Of a DNA stretch of 64,000 nucleotides, positions 28,582-37,233 are shown piece by piece. The stretch lies in assembly GCF_900108485.1 (NCBI RefSeq), contig NZ_FNXF01000011.1:84997-148996 (forward strand), in the 5' to 3' direction. Position numbers and translations under genes: made by a program. Origin of the DNA: Rheinheimera pacifica. Its GTDB lineage: Bacteria > Pseudomonadota > Gammaproteobacteria > Enterobacterales > Alteromonadaceae. Position 1 is the stretch's first letter. The number at the start of each line of letters is the position of its first letter. A model generated the notes under the pieces. It was not told the origin of the DNA, did not search any database, and saw nothing but the letters and a program-made list of their open reading frames with translations.

Positions 28582-30194
28582 CAGAACAAAAAGTCCGTGG
28601 ATAAAAAGCGCGAATGGCGTTCTTTCACCATCTGTTTCACAAAGTCGACATCACTATCCTGATACTTAGCGGCCACTAAGGTTGGTGTAGAGAATTGGCG
28701 TAGCGCGTCCACCACCGACAAGGTGCCTTCAGCGGAATCTTTACGCCCGTTAAACGGAAAGCTGTCCGGCCCACGCTGGCACTGGCTGTTGATATTAATC
28801 CGGCCGACCTGGTTAGCAAAAATATCGACCAGTTCACCGACTTGCTGCGGGTTCTGGCCAAAAATACTCAGCTGCTGGCCAAAGTTAGAGTTAACAACAT
28901 AATCAATAACTTCGTTAATATCGTTATAAGGTACTACCGGAACCAATGGGCCGAATTGTTCCTCGTTATATAACCGCATACTGCTGTTTACCGGGTATAA
29001 CAGCGCCGGGGTAAACAAAGAGGCTACCGTTTCACCACCGCCGGGGTTTTGCAGCTTAGCGCCTTTGCCAAGCGCATCTTCTAACAGCTCGGTTAAAAAC
29101 TGCGTTTTGCCAGGCTCCGGCAACGGTGTTATCGCTACGCCTTGCTGCCACGGCATACCGGCTTTTAGCTCACTGATAGCCGCTGCCAGTTTATCGACCA
29201 GCTCAGCAGCGCGGCTTTGATGCACAAATAAAATTTTTAACGCAGTACAGCGCTGGCCGTTAAACGACAAGCTGCCGGCCACGCACTCTTTTACCGTGCG
29301 GTTCATATCGGCGTCGGGCAGAATAATCGCCGGGTTCTTGGCATCCAGCCCCAGCACAGCGCGCAGCCGGTGTGGTTTGGGGTGCATGCGTTTTAAATCA
29401 CTGGCGCCTTTATTGGTGCCGATAAAGGCAAACAGGTCAATTTTACCGCTCTCCATCAGCACGCCAACGGTTTCGCGGCCGCGGCCGTAAATAATGTTAA
29501 TCACGCCGGCCGGGAAGCTTTGCAGAAATGCCTGCAGCAACGGCTGAATAAGCAGCACGCCGTATTTGGCCGGCTTAAAAATTACGGTGTTACCCATGAT
29601 CAGCGCCGGGATCAACGTGGTAAAGGTTTCATTTAACGGGTAGTTAAACGGCCCCATACATAGCGCAACCCCTACCGGCACGCGGCGGATTTTACCTAAG
29701 CTACCCTGCTCAATAATAAAGTGGCTGGCGTCTCTGTCCTGCTGTTTTAACGCTTCGATGGTGTCGCGGATATAATCGCTGGTACGGTCGAATTCTTTCG
29801 CCGCATCGGGGTAGGTTTTGCCGATTTCCCACATTAGCAGGCGGATCACTTCAGCGCGCTGCAGCTGCATCAGTCCAAGGAATTTCTCCACATGCTGAAT
29901 ACGCTCCAGCACTGCCATGGTCGGCCAGGCGCCACGGCCTAAGTCGTAAGCTTTTACCGCACTGTCGAGTGCTTTTAATGCAGTGTCGGCGTCCAGTAAA
30001 GGCGTATGGCCCAGCACTACTTGCTGTAAGCTGTCGCTATTTCGTATATAAATTGGACTTACCACCGGGCTAAGTTCACCCTGCCACTGCACCAGCTCAC
30101 CATTTAATAAATAGTCGCGCTGGGTTATCTCGCTCTTATGGGCAAACTCTCCCGGTATATCAGCCGCTTGCGGAAAAACTGTTGCTAAACTCAT
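28581..30194 (-). CDS. NADP-dependent aldehyde dehydrogenase, GapN-like
   Basis: A 537-residue ALDH-superfamily enzyme. The GPFNYPLNETFTTLIPALI stretch and FKPAKYG phosphate-contact region resemble non-phosphorylating glyceraldehyde-3-phosphate dehydrogenase; the catalytic cysteine is in FNGQRCTALK. GapN would oxidise the glyceraldehyde-3-phosphate released by Eda straight to 3-phosphoglycerate with NADPH formation, which suits an Entner-Doudoroff-type pathway running from uronates. An alternative is a broader aldehyde dehydrogenase. It has a strong AAGGAG ribosome site and leads an operon with the pectate lyase and VOC genes. Confidence 0.8.
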   Translation of the reverse strand: MSLATVFPQAADIPGEFAHKSEITQRDYLLNGELVQWQGELSPVVSPIYIRNSDSLQQVVLGHTPLLDADTALKALDSAVKAYDLGRGAWPTMAVLERIQHVEKFLGLMQLQRAEVIRLLMWEIGKTYPDAAKEFDRTSDYIRDTIEALKQQDRDASHFIIEQGSLGKIRRVPVGVALCMGPFNYPLNETFTTLIPALIMGNTVIFKPAKYGVLLIQPLLQAFLQSFPAGVINIIYGRGRETVGVLMESGKIDLFAFIGTNKGASDLKRMHPKPHRLRAVLGLDAKNPAIILPDADMNRTVKECVAGSLSFNGQRCTALKILFVHQSRAAELVDKLAAAISELKAGMPWQQGVAITPLPEPGKTQFLTELLEDALGKGAKLQNPGGGETVASLFTPALLYPVNSSMRLYNEEQFGPLVPVVPYNDINEVIDYVVNSNFGQQLSIFGQNPQQVGELVDIFANQVGRININSQCQRGPDSFPFNGRKDSAEGTLSVVDALRQFSTPTLVAAKYQDSDVDFVKQMVKERHSRFLSTDFLF

Positions 30195-30206
30195 GCCTTG
30201 CTCCTT

Positions 30207-30231
30207 CTAACAAAATTGACTTGGTTGTTAG
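30207..30231 (-). promoter_or_regulatory. Inverted repeat next to the gapN-like gene start
   Basis: CTAACAA (30207-30213) and TTGTTAG (30225-30231) are perfect arms 11 bp apart, ending one base before the AAGGAG ribosome site. It may be an operator or a leader hairpin controlling the gapN-pectate lyase-VOC operon. Which regulator might bind is unknown. Confidence 0.4.
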
Positions 30232-30306
30232 TCAGGGTCAGATGCGACGCTTGCCCGGCTTGGACCGGATCTTATGCTCTGCTTGTTTAAATCGTTGCTG
30301 GCTTCA

Positions 30307-30465
30307 CAGTTAAGGGAACGCAAAGACGTCGTAAATACGTCCTTGTAGACTTACAAACTGCGTCCTGCAATTTGCCCTTCGGGTGGCTGCGCCATTCAAA
30401 TTCGTTCCCTACGAATTTGTCTATGCCGCATCCCTGCGGCAGACGCTTTGCTATACCCTTAACTG
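30307..30465. repeat. Palindromic intergenic repeat, copy R2a
   Basis: Outer arms CAGTTAAGGG and CCCTTAACTG enclose a 159 bp structured block with the family core GACGTCGTAAATACGTCCTT (30325-30344), plus hairpins at AAATTCGTTCCCTACGAATTT and at TGCCGCATCCCTGCGGCA. It fills half of the 547 bp gene-free stretch 30195-30741; the other half is copy R2b. I see no gene in that stretch. Confidence 0.7.
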
Positions 30466-30550
30466 TTTCGCTTTGTTATTTCGGTGATACATCAATCGTT
30501 AGCTGTGCGCTTCGGGGTTCCAACCTGCTTCTGACGTTTTGCCACAGCGA

Positions 30551-30717
30551 GAATCGGTTTGCTGTAAGCTGACCGTTGAAGGCATGGATGCCTGACAAAT
30601 TCGTCCGGAACGAATTTGAACAGCTCCGCTGGTCCAACGGACAAACTTCATGGATGAAGTTTGTAATCGAGCCTACAGGGACGTATTCACGGCGTGTCAG
30701 CGTGAGCAAACCGGTTC
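30551..30717. repeat. Palindromic intergenic repeat, copy R2b (long form)
   Basis: Ends GAATCGGTTTGCT and AGCAAACCGGTTC are near-perfect complements. Inside, in the orientation of copy R6, are GGCATGGATGCC and the core GCCTACAGGGACGTATTCAC (30671-30690). Compared with the 97 bp copies it has about 70 extra bases made of further small hairpins (AAATTCGTCCGGAACGAATTT and CAAACTTCATGGATGAAGTTTG regions), so the element looks modular. Confidence 0.75.
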
Positions 30718-30741
30718 GTGCCGAAGCCACTGAACCCTTGG

Positions 30742-31698
30742 CTACTTCACAAACACCGAGGGCCGGTTCTGCGCCCAAAAGCCGTTAAAGTGATCCTTGC
30801 CGACAATAGCGCCGGTATGCTCAACGACAAAGCCCGCTAAACGAGCGGCAAACTTCACTGCATGCTGCGGTGCTATACCACCTAAACGCGCAGCCAGATA
30901 ACCGCCGTTAAATGAATCGCCAGCTGCTGTGGTATCTACCACCTTCTTTACCGGGTGCGCCAACGCCGTAAAACCCTGCTGCTGATAACGGCCATTAATA
31001 CCGTTTTTGCCATCTTTAACAATAATTTCGGCCACACCCAGTTCGGTTAACTGCTCAACCACATCGTTGGTGGTTTGCGCAGCAAATAACACCCGGTGGT
31101 CGTCCAGGCCCGGCAGCGCCACATCGGCTAAGCTATAGGCCTGAATAAAGGCCGCTTTGGCCGCTTCAGCATTCGGCCACAGCGCCGGACGGTAATTCGG
31201 GTCGAAGATAATCTGGCTGCCATCGGCTTTTAACCGGCTTACCAGGTCGAACAATTGGGCTCTATCGGCATCAGATAAGATTGCCAGCGTAATGCCGGAG
31301 AAATAAAACATATCGCAGCCTTTAATGGCATCGTAATTTAACTGGGCGTTAAAACACTGCAATACCTGCTTGGCCGCCGAGCTGTCGCGCCAGTAGACAA
31401 AACTGCGCTCGCCAAACGCATCGGTATTGATCATATACAGGCCGGGCCGGGCGGTTTTGGTGCGCAGCATCAGGCTGGTGTCAATTTTCTCCCGCTCTAC
31501 CGCACGTACCAACTTGTCGCTGATAAGATCGGTACCAACAGCGGTAAAAAACTGCACATCGACCGGGTTTTCGCAGGTGCGCTTTAAATACACGGCGGTA
31601 TTAAACACATCACCGGCAAAATTCTGGTGATAGACATTGTCGACCAGCTGATACAGCTCGACCATGCACTCGCCCATAATGACAATACGTTTGCTCAT
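30742..31698 (-). CDS. kdgK: 2-dehydro-3-deoxygluconokinase
   Basis: PfkB-family sugar kinase of 318 residues that phosphorylates 2-keto-3-deoxygluconate to KDPG, the point where both pectin branches join. Seen: N-terminal GECMVELYQ, the NFAGDVFNTAVYLKR segment, and the PfkB C-terminal signature DTTAAGDSFNGGYLAARL with the catalytic Asp in GDS. It follows eda by 11 bp with AAGGAG before its ATG and ends a uxuB-eda-kdgK operon. Confidence 0.95.
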   Translation of the reverse strand: MSKRIVIMGECMVELYQLVDNVYHQNFAGDVFNTAVYLKRTCENPVDVQFFTAVGTDLISDKLVRAVEREKIDTSLMLRTKTARPGLYMINTDAFGERSFVYWRDSSAAKQVLQCFNAQLNYDAIKGCDMFYFSGITLAILSDADRAQLFDLVSRLKADGSQIIFDPNYRPALWPNAEAAKAAFIQAYSLADVALPGLDDHRVLFAAQTTNDVVEQLTELGVAEIIVKDGKNGINGRYQQQGFTALAHPVKKVVDTTAAGDSFNGGYLAARLGGIAPQHAVKFAARLAGFVVEHTGAIVGKDHFNGFWAQNRPSVFVK

Positions 31699-31709
31699 GC
31701 CGATGCTCC

Positions 31710-32366
31710 TTAAGCTGCGGTTTTAATCTGTCTGGCAATAGCGGTCGCTTCAGCGGCCAGTGTCGTAATTTGGCTCCACTGTTGTGCTTTTACCAAATTA
31801 GCCGGGGTTAACCAGGAGCCGCCCACCACAAACACATTTTTCAGCGCTAAAAAATCGGCCAGATTATGCTGGCCAATACCGCCTGTGGGGCAAAATTTAA
31901 CCTGCTGGAATACTCCGCTGAGGGCTTTTAGCATCTCAATGCCGCCGGATAAATGCGCCGGGAAAAACTTAACCTCGCGCAAACCATATTCGTACGCCAT
32001 AGCAATTTCCGACGGTGTTGCCACACCGGGCGCCAGTGGCAGGCCGGTGTCGATCATCGCTTCAAGCAATTTTGGCGTGCTGGCCGGGCTGACCAGAAAC
32101 TGCGCGCCGGCATCTTTACAGGCATTCGCATCAGCTGCCGATAATATAGTGCCGGCGCCGACCAATAAATTTGGTAAGGCGGTGCGGATAGCGGTAATCG
32201 CCGCTAACGCCTGACGGGTGCGCAGCACGACTTCGACCGAGCCTACACCGCCATCTTGCAATGCTTTGGCGATGGCGACAGCTTCATGCGGTGTCTCGGC
32301 CTGAATAATGGGTAATAATGCCGGGCCCTTGACCATGGACGACAACAGCGGAGGTAAAGACGACAT
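31710..32366 (-). CDS. eda: KDPG/KHG aldolase
   Basis: Class I aldolase of 218 residues that splits 2-keto-3-deoxy-6-phosphogluconate into pyruvate and glyceraldehyde-3-phosphate. Seen: EVVLRT with the catalytic glutamate, VGAGTILSA, the Schiff-base lysine in EVKFFPAHLSGG, and CPTGGIG, which binds the phosphate. Its ATG shares one base with the stop of the upstream reductase gene, so the two are coupled. Confidence 0.96.
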   Translation of the reverse strand: MSSLPPLLSSMVKGPALLPIIQAETPHEAVAIAKALQDGGVGSVEVVLRTRQALAAITAIRTALPNLLVGAGTILSAADANACKDAGAQFLVSPASTPKLLEAMIDTGLPLAPGVATPSEIAMAYEYGLREVKFFPAHLSGGIEMLKALSGVFQQVKFCPTGGIGQHNLADFLALKNVFVVGGSWLTPANLVKAQQWSQITTLAAEATAIARQIKTAA

Positions 32367-33835
32367 TAAACGACTCCTGTAAAAGCCACCAGCGCTGCGG
32401 CTGGACGGGAAACTAATTGCTGATAAGCAGTATGCACTGCACTAAAAAAGGTTTTGTTTAAACTCAGCGCTGGCGGGAACACGGCATCAACCGCTAAAAA
32501 CAGCGCCACGTCGGTATCGGCATTGCCGCTGCACTGGGCTGCAACAGCCAGCAGTTGCTCTGCTAACGGGTCGACTAATTTTTCGTTGTCGCTATGGCGT
32601 TTCACAATAAAACGGCACCAGGCAGCGATGGCAAACGCCAGTTTGTCGATAGCTTTACCGGCGGCTAAGTTGTCGCTAATGGCAGGCAGAATACGCATCG
32701 GTAGCTTTTGCGAGCCGTCCCAGGCAATTTGCGCCAGCAAATGGCGGATAGCCGGGTTACGAAACCGTGCTAATATATCGTTACTGTACTGGTTAACATC
32801 CAACTCAGCCGGTGCTTTGAATGACGGCATAATTTCAGCAGTAATCATCTGCTGAATAAACTGTGTCAGCACTTCATCCTGCATCGCATCGAATACGGTT
32901 TCATAGCCGAGCAAACAGCCAACATAGGCCAGCGTCGAATGCGGCGCGTTGAGCAAGCGCAGCTTGGCTTTTTCAAAAGCAGTGACATCCTGGGCGTAAA
33001 TTACCCCGGCTTGCTGCCAGGCTGGCCGGTCAGCCGGTAAAATATCTTCAATCACCCACTGCACGAAGGCTTCGCGCTTAATCGGCCAGTTATCCTGTAC
33101 GCCCAGCACCTGTGCAACCTGCGCTTTAATGGCGTCGTCGGTGGCAGGTGTAATGCTGTCGACCATAGTGCAGGGGCTGATCAGCTGCTGGCTTAACCAG
33201 TTGGCGATAGTCGGGTCTTTTTGCTCAGCAAAAGCGATGAGTGCGTTACGCAGCTTATGGCCGTTGTCGGTCAGGTTGTCACAGCTGATTACGCAAAACG
33301 GTGCGATATTGGCCTGATAGCGTGCCGCAAGTGCGGTAAACAGCAGGCCAATTGCTGTGATCGGCTGGCCGCTGCCGCTTAAATCTTGCTGAATTTGGCT
33401 ATGGTTTAAATCCAGCTTGCCGCTGCCGTTTAAGCAATAGCCTTTTTCGGTAATGGTCATGGTAACGTATTTGGTGCTGGCGGCAGTTAAGCGCGCTAAT
33501 ACCTGGCCGTACTGCTCGCTGGCGATTAATACCTCCTGCACAGAGCCGATAACCTGATAGCTTTGCACAGCATCCAGCACGGCCAGGGTATACAAACCAT
33601 CTTGCGGCGATAATGCCTGGCTGACATCGGGTGATCGCATTGATACGGCGCTGATGGCCCAATCGCCGCCAAATTGCAGGGCCTGTTCGGTATACCAGGC
33701 CTGATGGCCGCGAAAAAACGCGCCGGGGCCTAAATGCACTATGCCGATTTGCGGCTGTTGTTCTGCCAGCCGGTAGGCCGGAATTGGCAGCTTGCCGTTT
33801 AGACCCGCCAGAGTCTGATTACTAAGATTTGCCAT
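32366..33835 (-). CDS. Hexuronate (fructuronate/tagaturonate) reductase, UxuB-like
   Basis: Mannitol-dehydrogenase-family NAD-dependent reductase of 489 residues. The N-terminal dinucleotide motif IGIVHLGPGAFFRGHQAWYT, TITEKGYCLNGSGKLDLN, VISCDNLTDNGH, and DGSQKLPMRIL are all closer to E. coli fructuronate reductase UxuB than to tagaturonate reductase UxaB. Yet its neighbours are UxaA (altronate dehydratase) and UxaC, and no mannonate dehydratase UxuA is present. By pathway logic it should reduce tagaturonate to altronate. The sequence class and the context disagree, so I leave the symbol blank. Confidence 0.85.
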   Translation of the reverse strand: MANLSNQTLAGLNGKLPIPAYRLAEQQPQIGIVHLGPGAFFRGHQAWYTEQALQFGGDWAISAVSMRSPDVSQALSPQDGLYTLAVLDAVQSYQVIGSVQEVLIASEQYGQVLARLTAASTKYVTMTITEKGYCLNGSGKLDLNHSQIQQDLSGSGQPITAIGLLFTALAARYQANIAPFCVISCDNLTDNGHKLRNALIAFAEQKDPTIANWLSQQLISPCTMVDSITPATDDAIKAQVAQVLGVQDNWPIKREAFVQWVIEDILPADRPAWQQAGVIYAQDVTAFEKAKLRLLNAPHSTLAYVGCLLGYETVFDAMQDEVLTQFIQQMITAEIMPSFKAPAELDVNQYSNDILARFRNPAIRHLLAQIAWDGSQKLPMRILPAISDNLAAGKAIDKLAFAIAAWCRFIVKRHSDNEKLVDPLAEQLLAVAAQCSGNADTDVALFLAVDAVFPPALSLNKTFFSAVHTAYQQLVSRPAAALVAFTGVV

Positions 33836-33872
33836 TTATGATTCCTGCTATTTTCTGCAGTGTAGGCTTGGG

Positions 33873-33963
33873 CAGTTTGTTACACGCAGAGACGTCGTAA
33901 ATACATCCTTGTAGACTCCTCTCCAGCATCCCTGCTGGAGACGCTCTGCTTAGTAACAATCTG
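33873..33963. repeat. Palindromic intergenic repeat, copy R3
   Basis: Outer arms CAGTTTGTTAC (33873-33883) and GTAACAATCTG (33953-33963) differ by one base. The core GACGTCGTAAATACATCCTT (33891-33910) is followed by a 7 bp-stem hairpin CTCCAGCATCCCTGCTGGAG (33921-33940). It lies between uxaC and the reductase gene, so it may process or terminate that transcript. Confidence 0.75.
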
Positions 33964-33988
33964 CCCCGCTGTTAGATTACGCTTAGCA

Positions 33989-35413
33989 TCATTTCAACTG
34001 ATACGCTTTTTTTACCAGGCCATAGGTCAGCTCGTAAGCTAACTCGCCGGCTTCTTCTTCGGTTAAGCGGTGCTCGGCCACTAAGCCTGCCAGGAAGCGG
34101 CAGTCTATACGCCTTGCTACGTCGTGCCGTGCCGGAATAGATAAAAACGCCCGCGTATCATCGTTAAACCCTACAGTGTTATAAAAGCCGGCGGTTTCAG
34201 TTACCTGATGCCTAAAACGCAGCATGCCTTCCGGACTATCATGGAACCACCAGGCCGGGCCGAGTTTTAACGCCGGGTAGTGGCCTGCCAGCGGCGCCAG
34301 TTCACGGGCATAAGTGGTTTCGTCCAGTGTAAACAGAATGATGTTTAAGCTGGCTTCGTTGCCGTATTTCTGCAGTAAAGGTTTCAGGTTTTGTACGTAT
34401 TCGGTCGGGCTGGGGATATCGGCGCCTTTATCGGCACCAAAACGCTCAAAAATCACCTGGTTGTGGTTACGGTGCGCACCGGGGTGAATTTGCATCGTCA
34501 TGCCATCTTCCAGGCTCATGCCGGCCATTTCGGTCAGCATCTGGCCGCGGAACAGCTCTGTTTCTGCCGGCGTGGCTTTACCGCTTAAACAGCGTTGAAA
34601 TAATGCCGCGGCATCTTTCATGGCTAAGTCTGCGGTAATAGCGGTTGGGTGGCCGTGATCGGTCGCCGTAGCGCCATGCTCACGAAATACCTTACGGCGC
34701 TTACGCAGTGCGGCCAGATAACCTTGCCAGCTCTTGGTATCTTCGCCGGTAATTTCGCCTAATTTGGCCACATTAGCGGCAAAATCGGCGCGGTCAGCAT
34801 CTACCACGTCATCCGGGCGGAAGGTGGTAATAACGCGGGTTTCAAAGCCGGTGCCTTTTAATTTGGCATGGTGTTTTAAATCGTTCAGTGCGCCTTCGGT
34901 AGTGGCAATCAGCTCGATATTAAAACGCTCTAACAAAGCACGCGGTTTAAATTCTGGCTTGGCCAGCTGGGCGTTAATGCTGTCGTAGTAATGATCAGCG
35001 GTGTCTTCGCACAGAGTTTCGGTTAAACCAAATACATCGTGAAATACCGTGTCGAGCCAAATGCGCGAAGGTGTGCCACGAAACAGGTAATAGTGTTTGG
35101 CAAAAATATGGAAGATTTTGCGGTAATCGCTTTCAACTACTGCGCCGTCTTTACGGCGGATGCCGAGCTCTTCAAGCTTAATGCCCTGGCTGTACAACAT
35201 ACGAAACACATAGTGGTCCGGCAGCAACAATAATGCGGTGGCGTTGTCCCAGTTGGCGTCTTCAGCAAACCAGCGCGGATCGGTATGGCCGTGCGGGCTA
35301 ACGATCGGCAAGTCTTTAATTTGCTGATATAAACGCCGGGCGATATCACGCACCACCGGATCTGACGGAAATAAGCGGTCCGGGTGCAGTTCTAAACGAC
35401 GACTCTGTGCCAT
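33989..35413 (-). CDS. uxaC: Uronate isomerase (glucuronate/galacturonate isomerase)
   Basis: Amidohydrolase-fold isomerase of 474 residues converting galacturonate to tagaturonate and glucuronate to fructuronate. Metal ligands begin in the SPHGHTDPRWFA block near residue 40; HPGAHRNHN and FNDDTRAFLSIPARHD are the other conserved segments. The ATG at 35413 has AGGA seven bases upstream; a TTG two codons earlier is less likely. It lies 56 bp downstream of uxaA. Confidence 0.96.
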   Translation of the reverse strand: MAQSRRLELHPDRLFPSDPVVRDIARRLYQQIKDLPIVSPHGHTDPRWFAEDANWDNATALLLLPDHYVFRMLYSQGIKLEELGIRRKDGAVVESDYRKIFHIFAKHYYLFRGTPSRIWLDTVFHDVFGLTETLCEDTADHYYDSINAQLAKPEFKPRALLERFNIELIATTEGALNDLKHHAKLKGTGFETRVITTFRPDDVVDADRADFAANVAKLGEITGEDTKSWQGYLAALRKRRKVFREHGATATDHGHPTAITADLAMKDAAALFQRCLSGKATPAETELFRGQMLTEMAGMSLEDGMTMQIHPGAHRNHNQVIFERFGADKGADIPSPTEYVQNLKPLLQKYGNEASLNIILFTLDETTYARELAPLAGHYPALKLGPAWWFHDSPEGMLRFRHQVTETAGFYNTVGFNDDTRAFLSIPARHDVARRIDCRFLAGLVAEHRLTEEEAGELAYELTYGLVKKAYQLK

Positions 35414-35469
35414 TTTCAAGTCCTGTTATAAAAAGTGTTTAAATTCAATATCTGTTCTGATGTTACGTA

Positions 35470-37026
35470 TCAGAGCGTCACGCCATTTTTCCAGATGGCA
35501 ATTTCGCGGTTATCTGACTGCTCGTTGCGCGTAGCTTTGCCGGAAGCAACATCGATCAGATAACGGAAAAAGTCATGGCTGAACTGCTCGGCGTCCTGGC
35601 CTTTTTTCAGCAAACCGCCGGCATCAAAGTCTATCCACTGCGGCTTGCGTGCGGCCAAAGAGGAATTCGACGAAATTTTTACTGTCGGTGCCGGAAAGCC
35701 CAATGGTGTGCCACGGCCGGTGGTAAACAGCAGCAAAGTAGCACCGGCAGCGGTTAAGGCGGTGGATGACACCGCATCATTGCCCGGCCCTTCCAGCAGC
35801 GTTAAGCCACTTTGGCTGGCCATATCGCCGTAGCGGATCACCTGGTTTACTACCGCAGAGCCACCTTTTTGAATGGCGCCGAGCGATTTTTCTTCCAGTG
35901 TGGTTAAGCCGCCGTCTTTATTGCCGGGGCTCGGGTTTTCATACACCGGCTGTTTGTTGTCGATAAAGTACTGCTTAAAATCATTCACCAGGGTAACGAT
36001 ATCGCCAAACACCTGTTCATTTTGCGCGCGGGCCATAAACACTTGCTCGGCGCCGAACATTTCCGGCGTTTCGGTCAGTACGACTTTACCGTTACCGGCG
36101 GCGACTAAATCAGCAATGCGGCCCACCAGCGGGTTAGCGGTTAAGCCGCTTAAGCCATCAGAGCCACCGCATTTCATGCCCATTACTAAATCTGATACCG
36201 GGCACGGCGTGCGCTTATCGTCGCGCATTCTGGCTACCAGCTCTTCCACTGCAGCTAAGCCCTGCTCTATTTCATCTTCCACCTGTTGGGCGTTAAAAGA
36301 GCGGATGCGGCTTAAATCAACGTCTTCGCTTGCTGCCAGCAACTTGCTTAGCTGATTGTTTTCACAGCCTAACCCCATCACCAGCACACCACCGGCATTA
36401 GGGTGTTGAATAAGCCCGGCCAGTAAACGGCGGGTATGATCTAAATCGTCGCCCAGCTGCGAGCAACCAAACGGATGGGTAAAGGCATAAATACCGTCGA
36501 TATCATCGCTATATAGCTTGCGTGCCTGCTCGGCTACCCGCATAGCGGCGCGGTTAACGCAGCCAACGGTATTGATAATCCACAGCTCATTGCGGGTACC
36601 TACTTTGCCATTAGCACGGCGGTAACCCATAAATTCGGTCGGTAAACCTGCCGGAAACGTCAACGGCTGCGCCTGACAGCCGCTATAACGGTAATTGACC
36701 TGGCCGCTTAGCAGCGTGGCAAGATTATGCGAGTGAATATGCTCGCCTGCTCTGATGTCCGTCGTCGCCGCGCCAATAGCAAAGCCGTATTTAATCACCG
36801 GCTCGCCTTTGGCAATATTAGCCAGTGCCACTTTATGCCCGGCCGGTACGGCCTGCTGTGCAGTTAACTGCGCAAACGGCTCTGGCAGCGCCGCGCCCTG
36901 CGCTAATGGTTGCAATGCCACTACTACGTTGTCGCGCGGATGTACCTGCAACACCTGTAATTGCTCGCCGATATCTGCCGGTGTATTCAGTTTGGTACTA
37001 CAACCGGGTTTTAGCTCTGTGCTCAT
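35470..37026 (-). CDS. uxaA: Altronate dehydratase
   Basis: Iron-dependent dehydratase of 518 residues that converts D-altronate to 2-keto-3-deoxygluconate. The N-terminal SAF domain (residues about 15-110, containing KGEPVIKYGFAIG and AGEHIHSHNLAT) is followed by the D-galactarate/altronate dehydratase domain with GTRNELWIINTVGCVNRAA, HPFGCSQLGDDLDHTRRLL, LGCENNQ and MKCGGSDGLSGLTANPLVG. It is the first gene of a uxaA-uxaC transcript that may continue into the reductase, eda and kdgK. Confidence 0.95.
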   Translation of the reverse strand: MSTELKPGCSTKLNTPADIGEQLQVLQVHPRDNVVVALQPLAQGAALPEPFAQLTAQQAVPAGHKVALANIAKGEPVIKYGFAIGAATTDIRAGEHIHSHNLATLLSGQVNYRYSGCQAQPLTFPAGLPTEFMGYRRANGKVGTRNELWIINTVGCVNRAAMRVAEQARKLYSDDIDGIYAFTHPFGCSQLGDDLDHTRRLLAGLIQHPNAGGVLVMGLGCENNQLSKLLAASEDVDLSRIRSFNAQQVEDEIEQGLAAVEELVARMRDDKRTPCPVSDLVMGMKCGGSDGLSGLTANPLVGRIADLVAAGNGKVVLTETPEMFGAEQVFMARAQNEQVFGDIVTLVNDFKQYFIDNKQPVYENPSPGNKDGGLTTLEEKSLGAIQKGGSAVVNQVIRYGDMASQSGLTLLEGPGNDAVSSTALTAAGATLLLFTTGRGTPLGFPAPTVKISSNSSLAARKPQWIDFDAGGLLKKGQDAEQFSHDFFRYLIDVASGKATRNEQSDNREIAIWKNGVTL

Positions 37027-37102
37027 GTTCAGCCTTCCTGCACCTTGTCTAGCGGTGGCAAACTGTGATTAAAAAAACGCGTCTGACTATTGTGTTTTGC
37101 TC

Positions 37103-37199
37103 GAACCGACTTGCCCACACCAACACGCCGTAAATACATCCCTGTAGGCTCGATTCAGGCATCCATGCCTTCAACGGTTGGTTTAGGGCAAGTCGATTC
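37103..37199. repeat. 97 bp palindromic intergenic repeat, copy R4
   Basis: Starts GAACCGACTTGCCC and ends GGGCAAGTCGATTC, nearly perfect complements. Inside: ACGCCGTAAATACATCCCTG (37125-37144), a hairpin GGCATCCATGCC, and the arm pair ACCAACAC/GGTTGGTT. It has the same length and orientation as copy R5. It sits between the polygalacturonase gene and uxaA. Confidence 0.85.
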
Positions 37200-37233
37200 T
37201 CCCCTCTCAGCACCGCAGTACTTCAGGTAAAAG

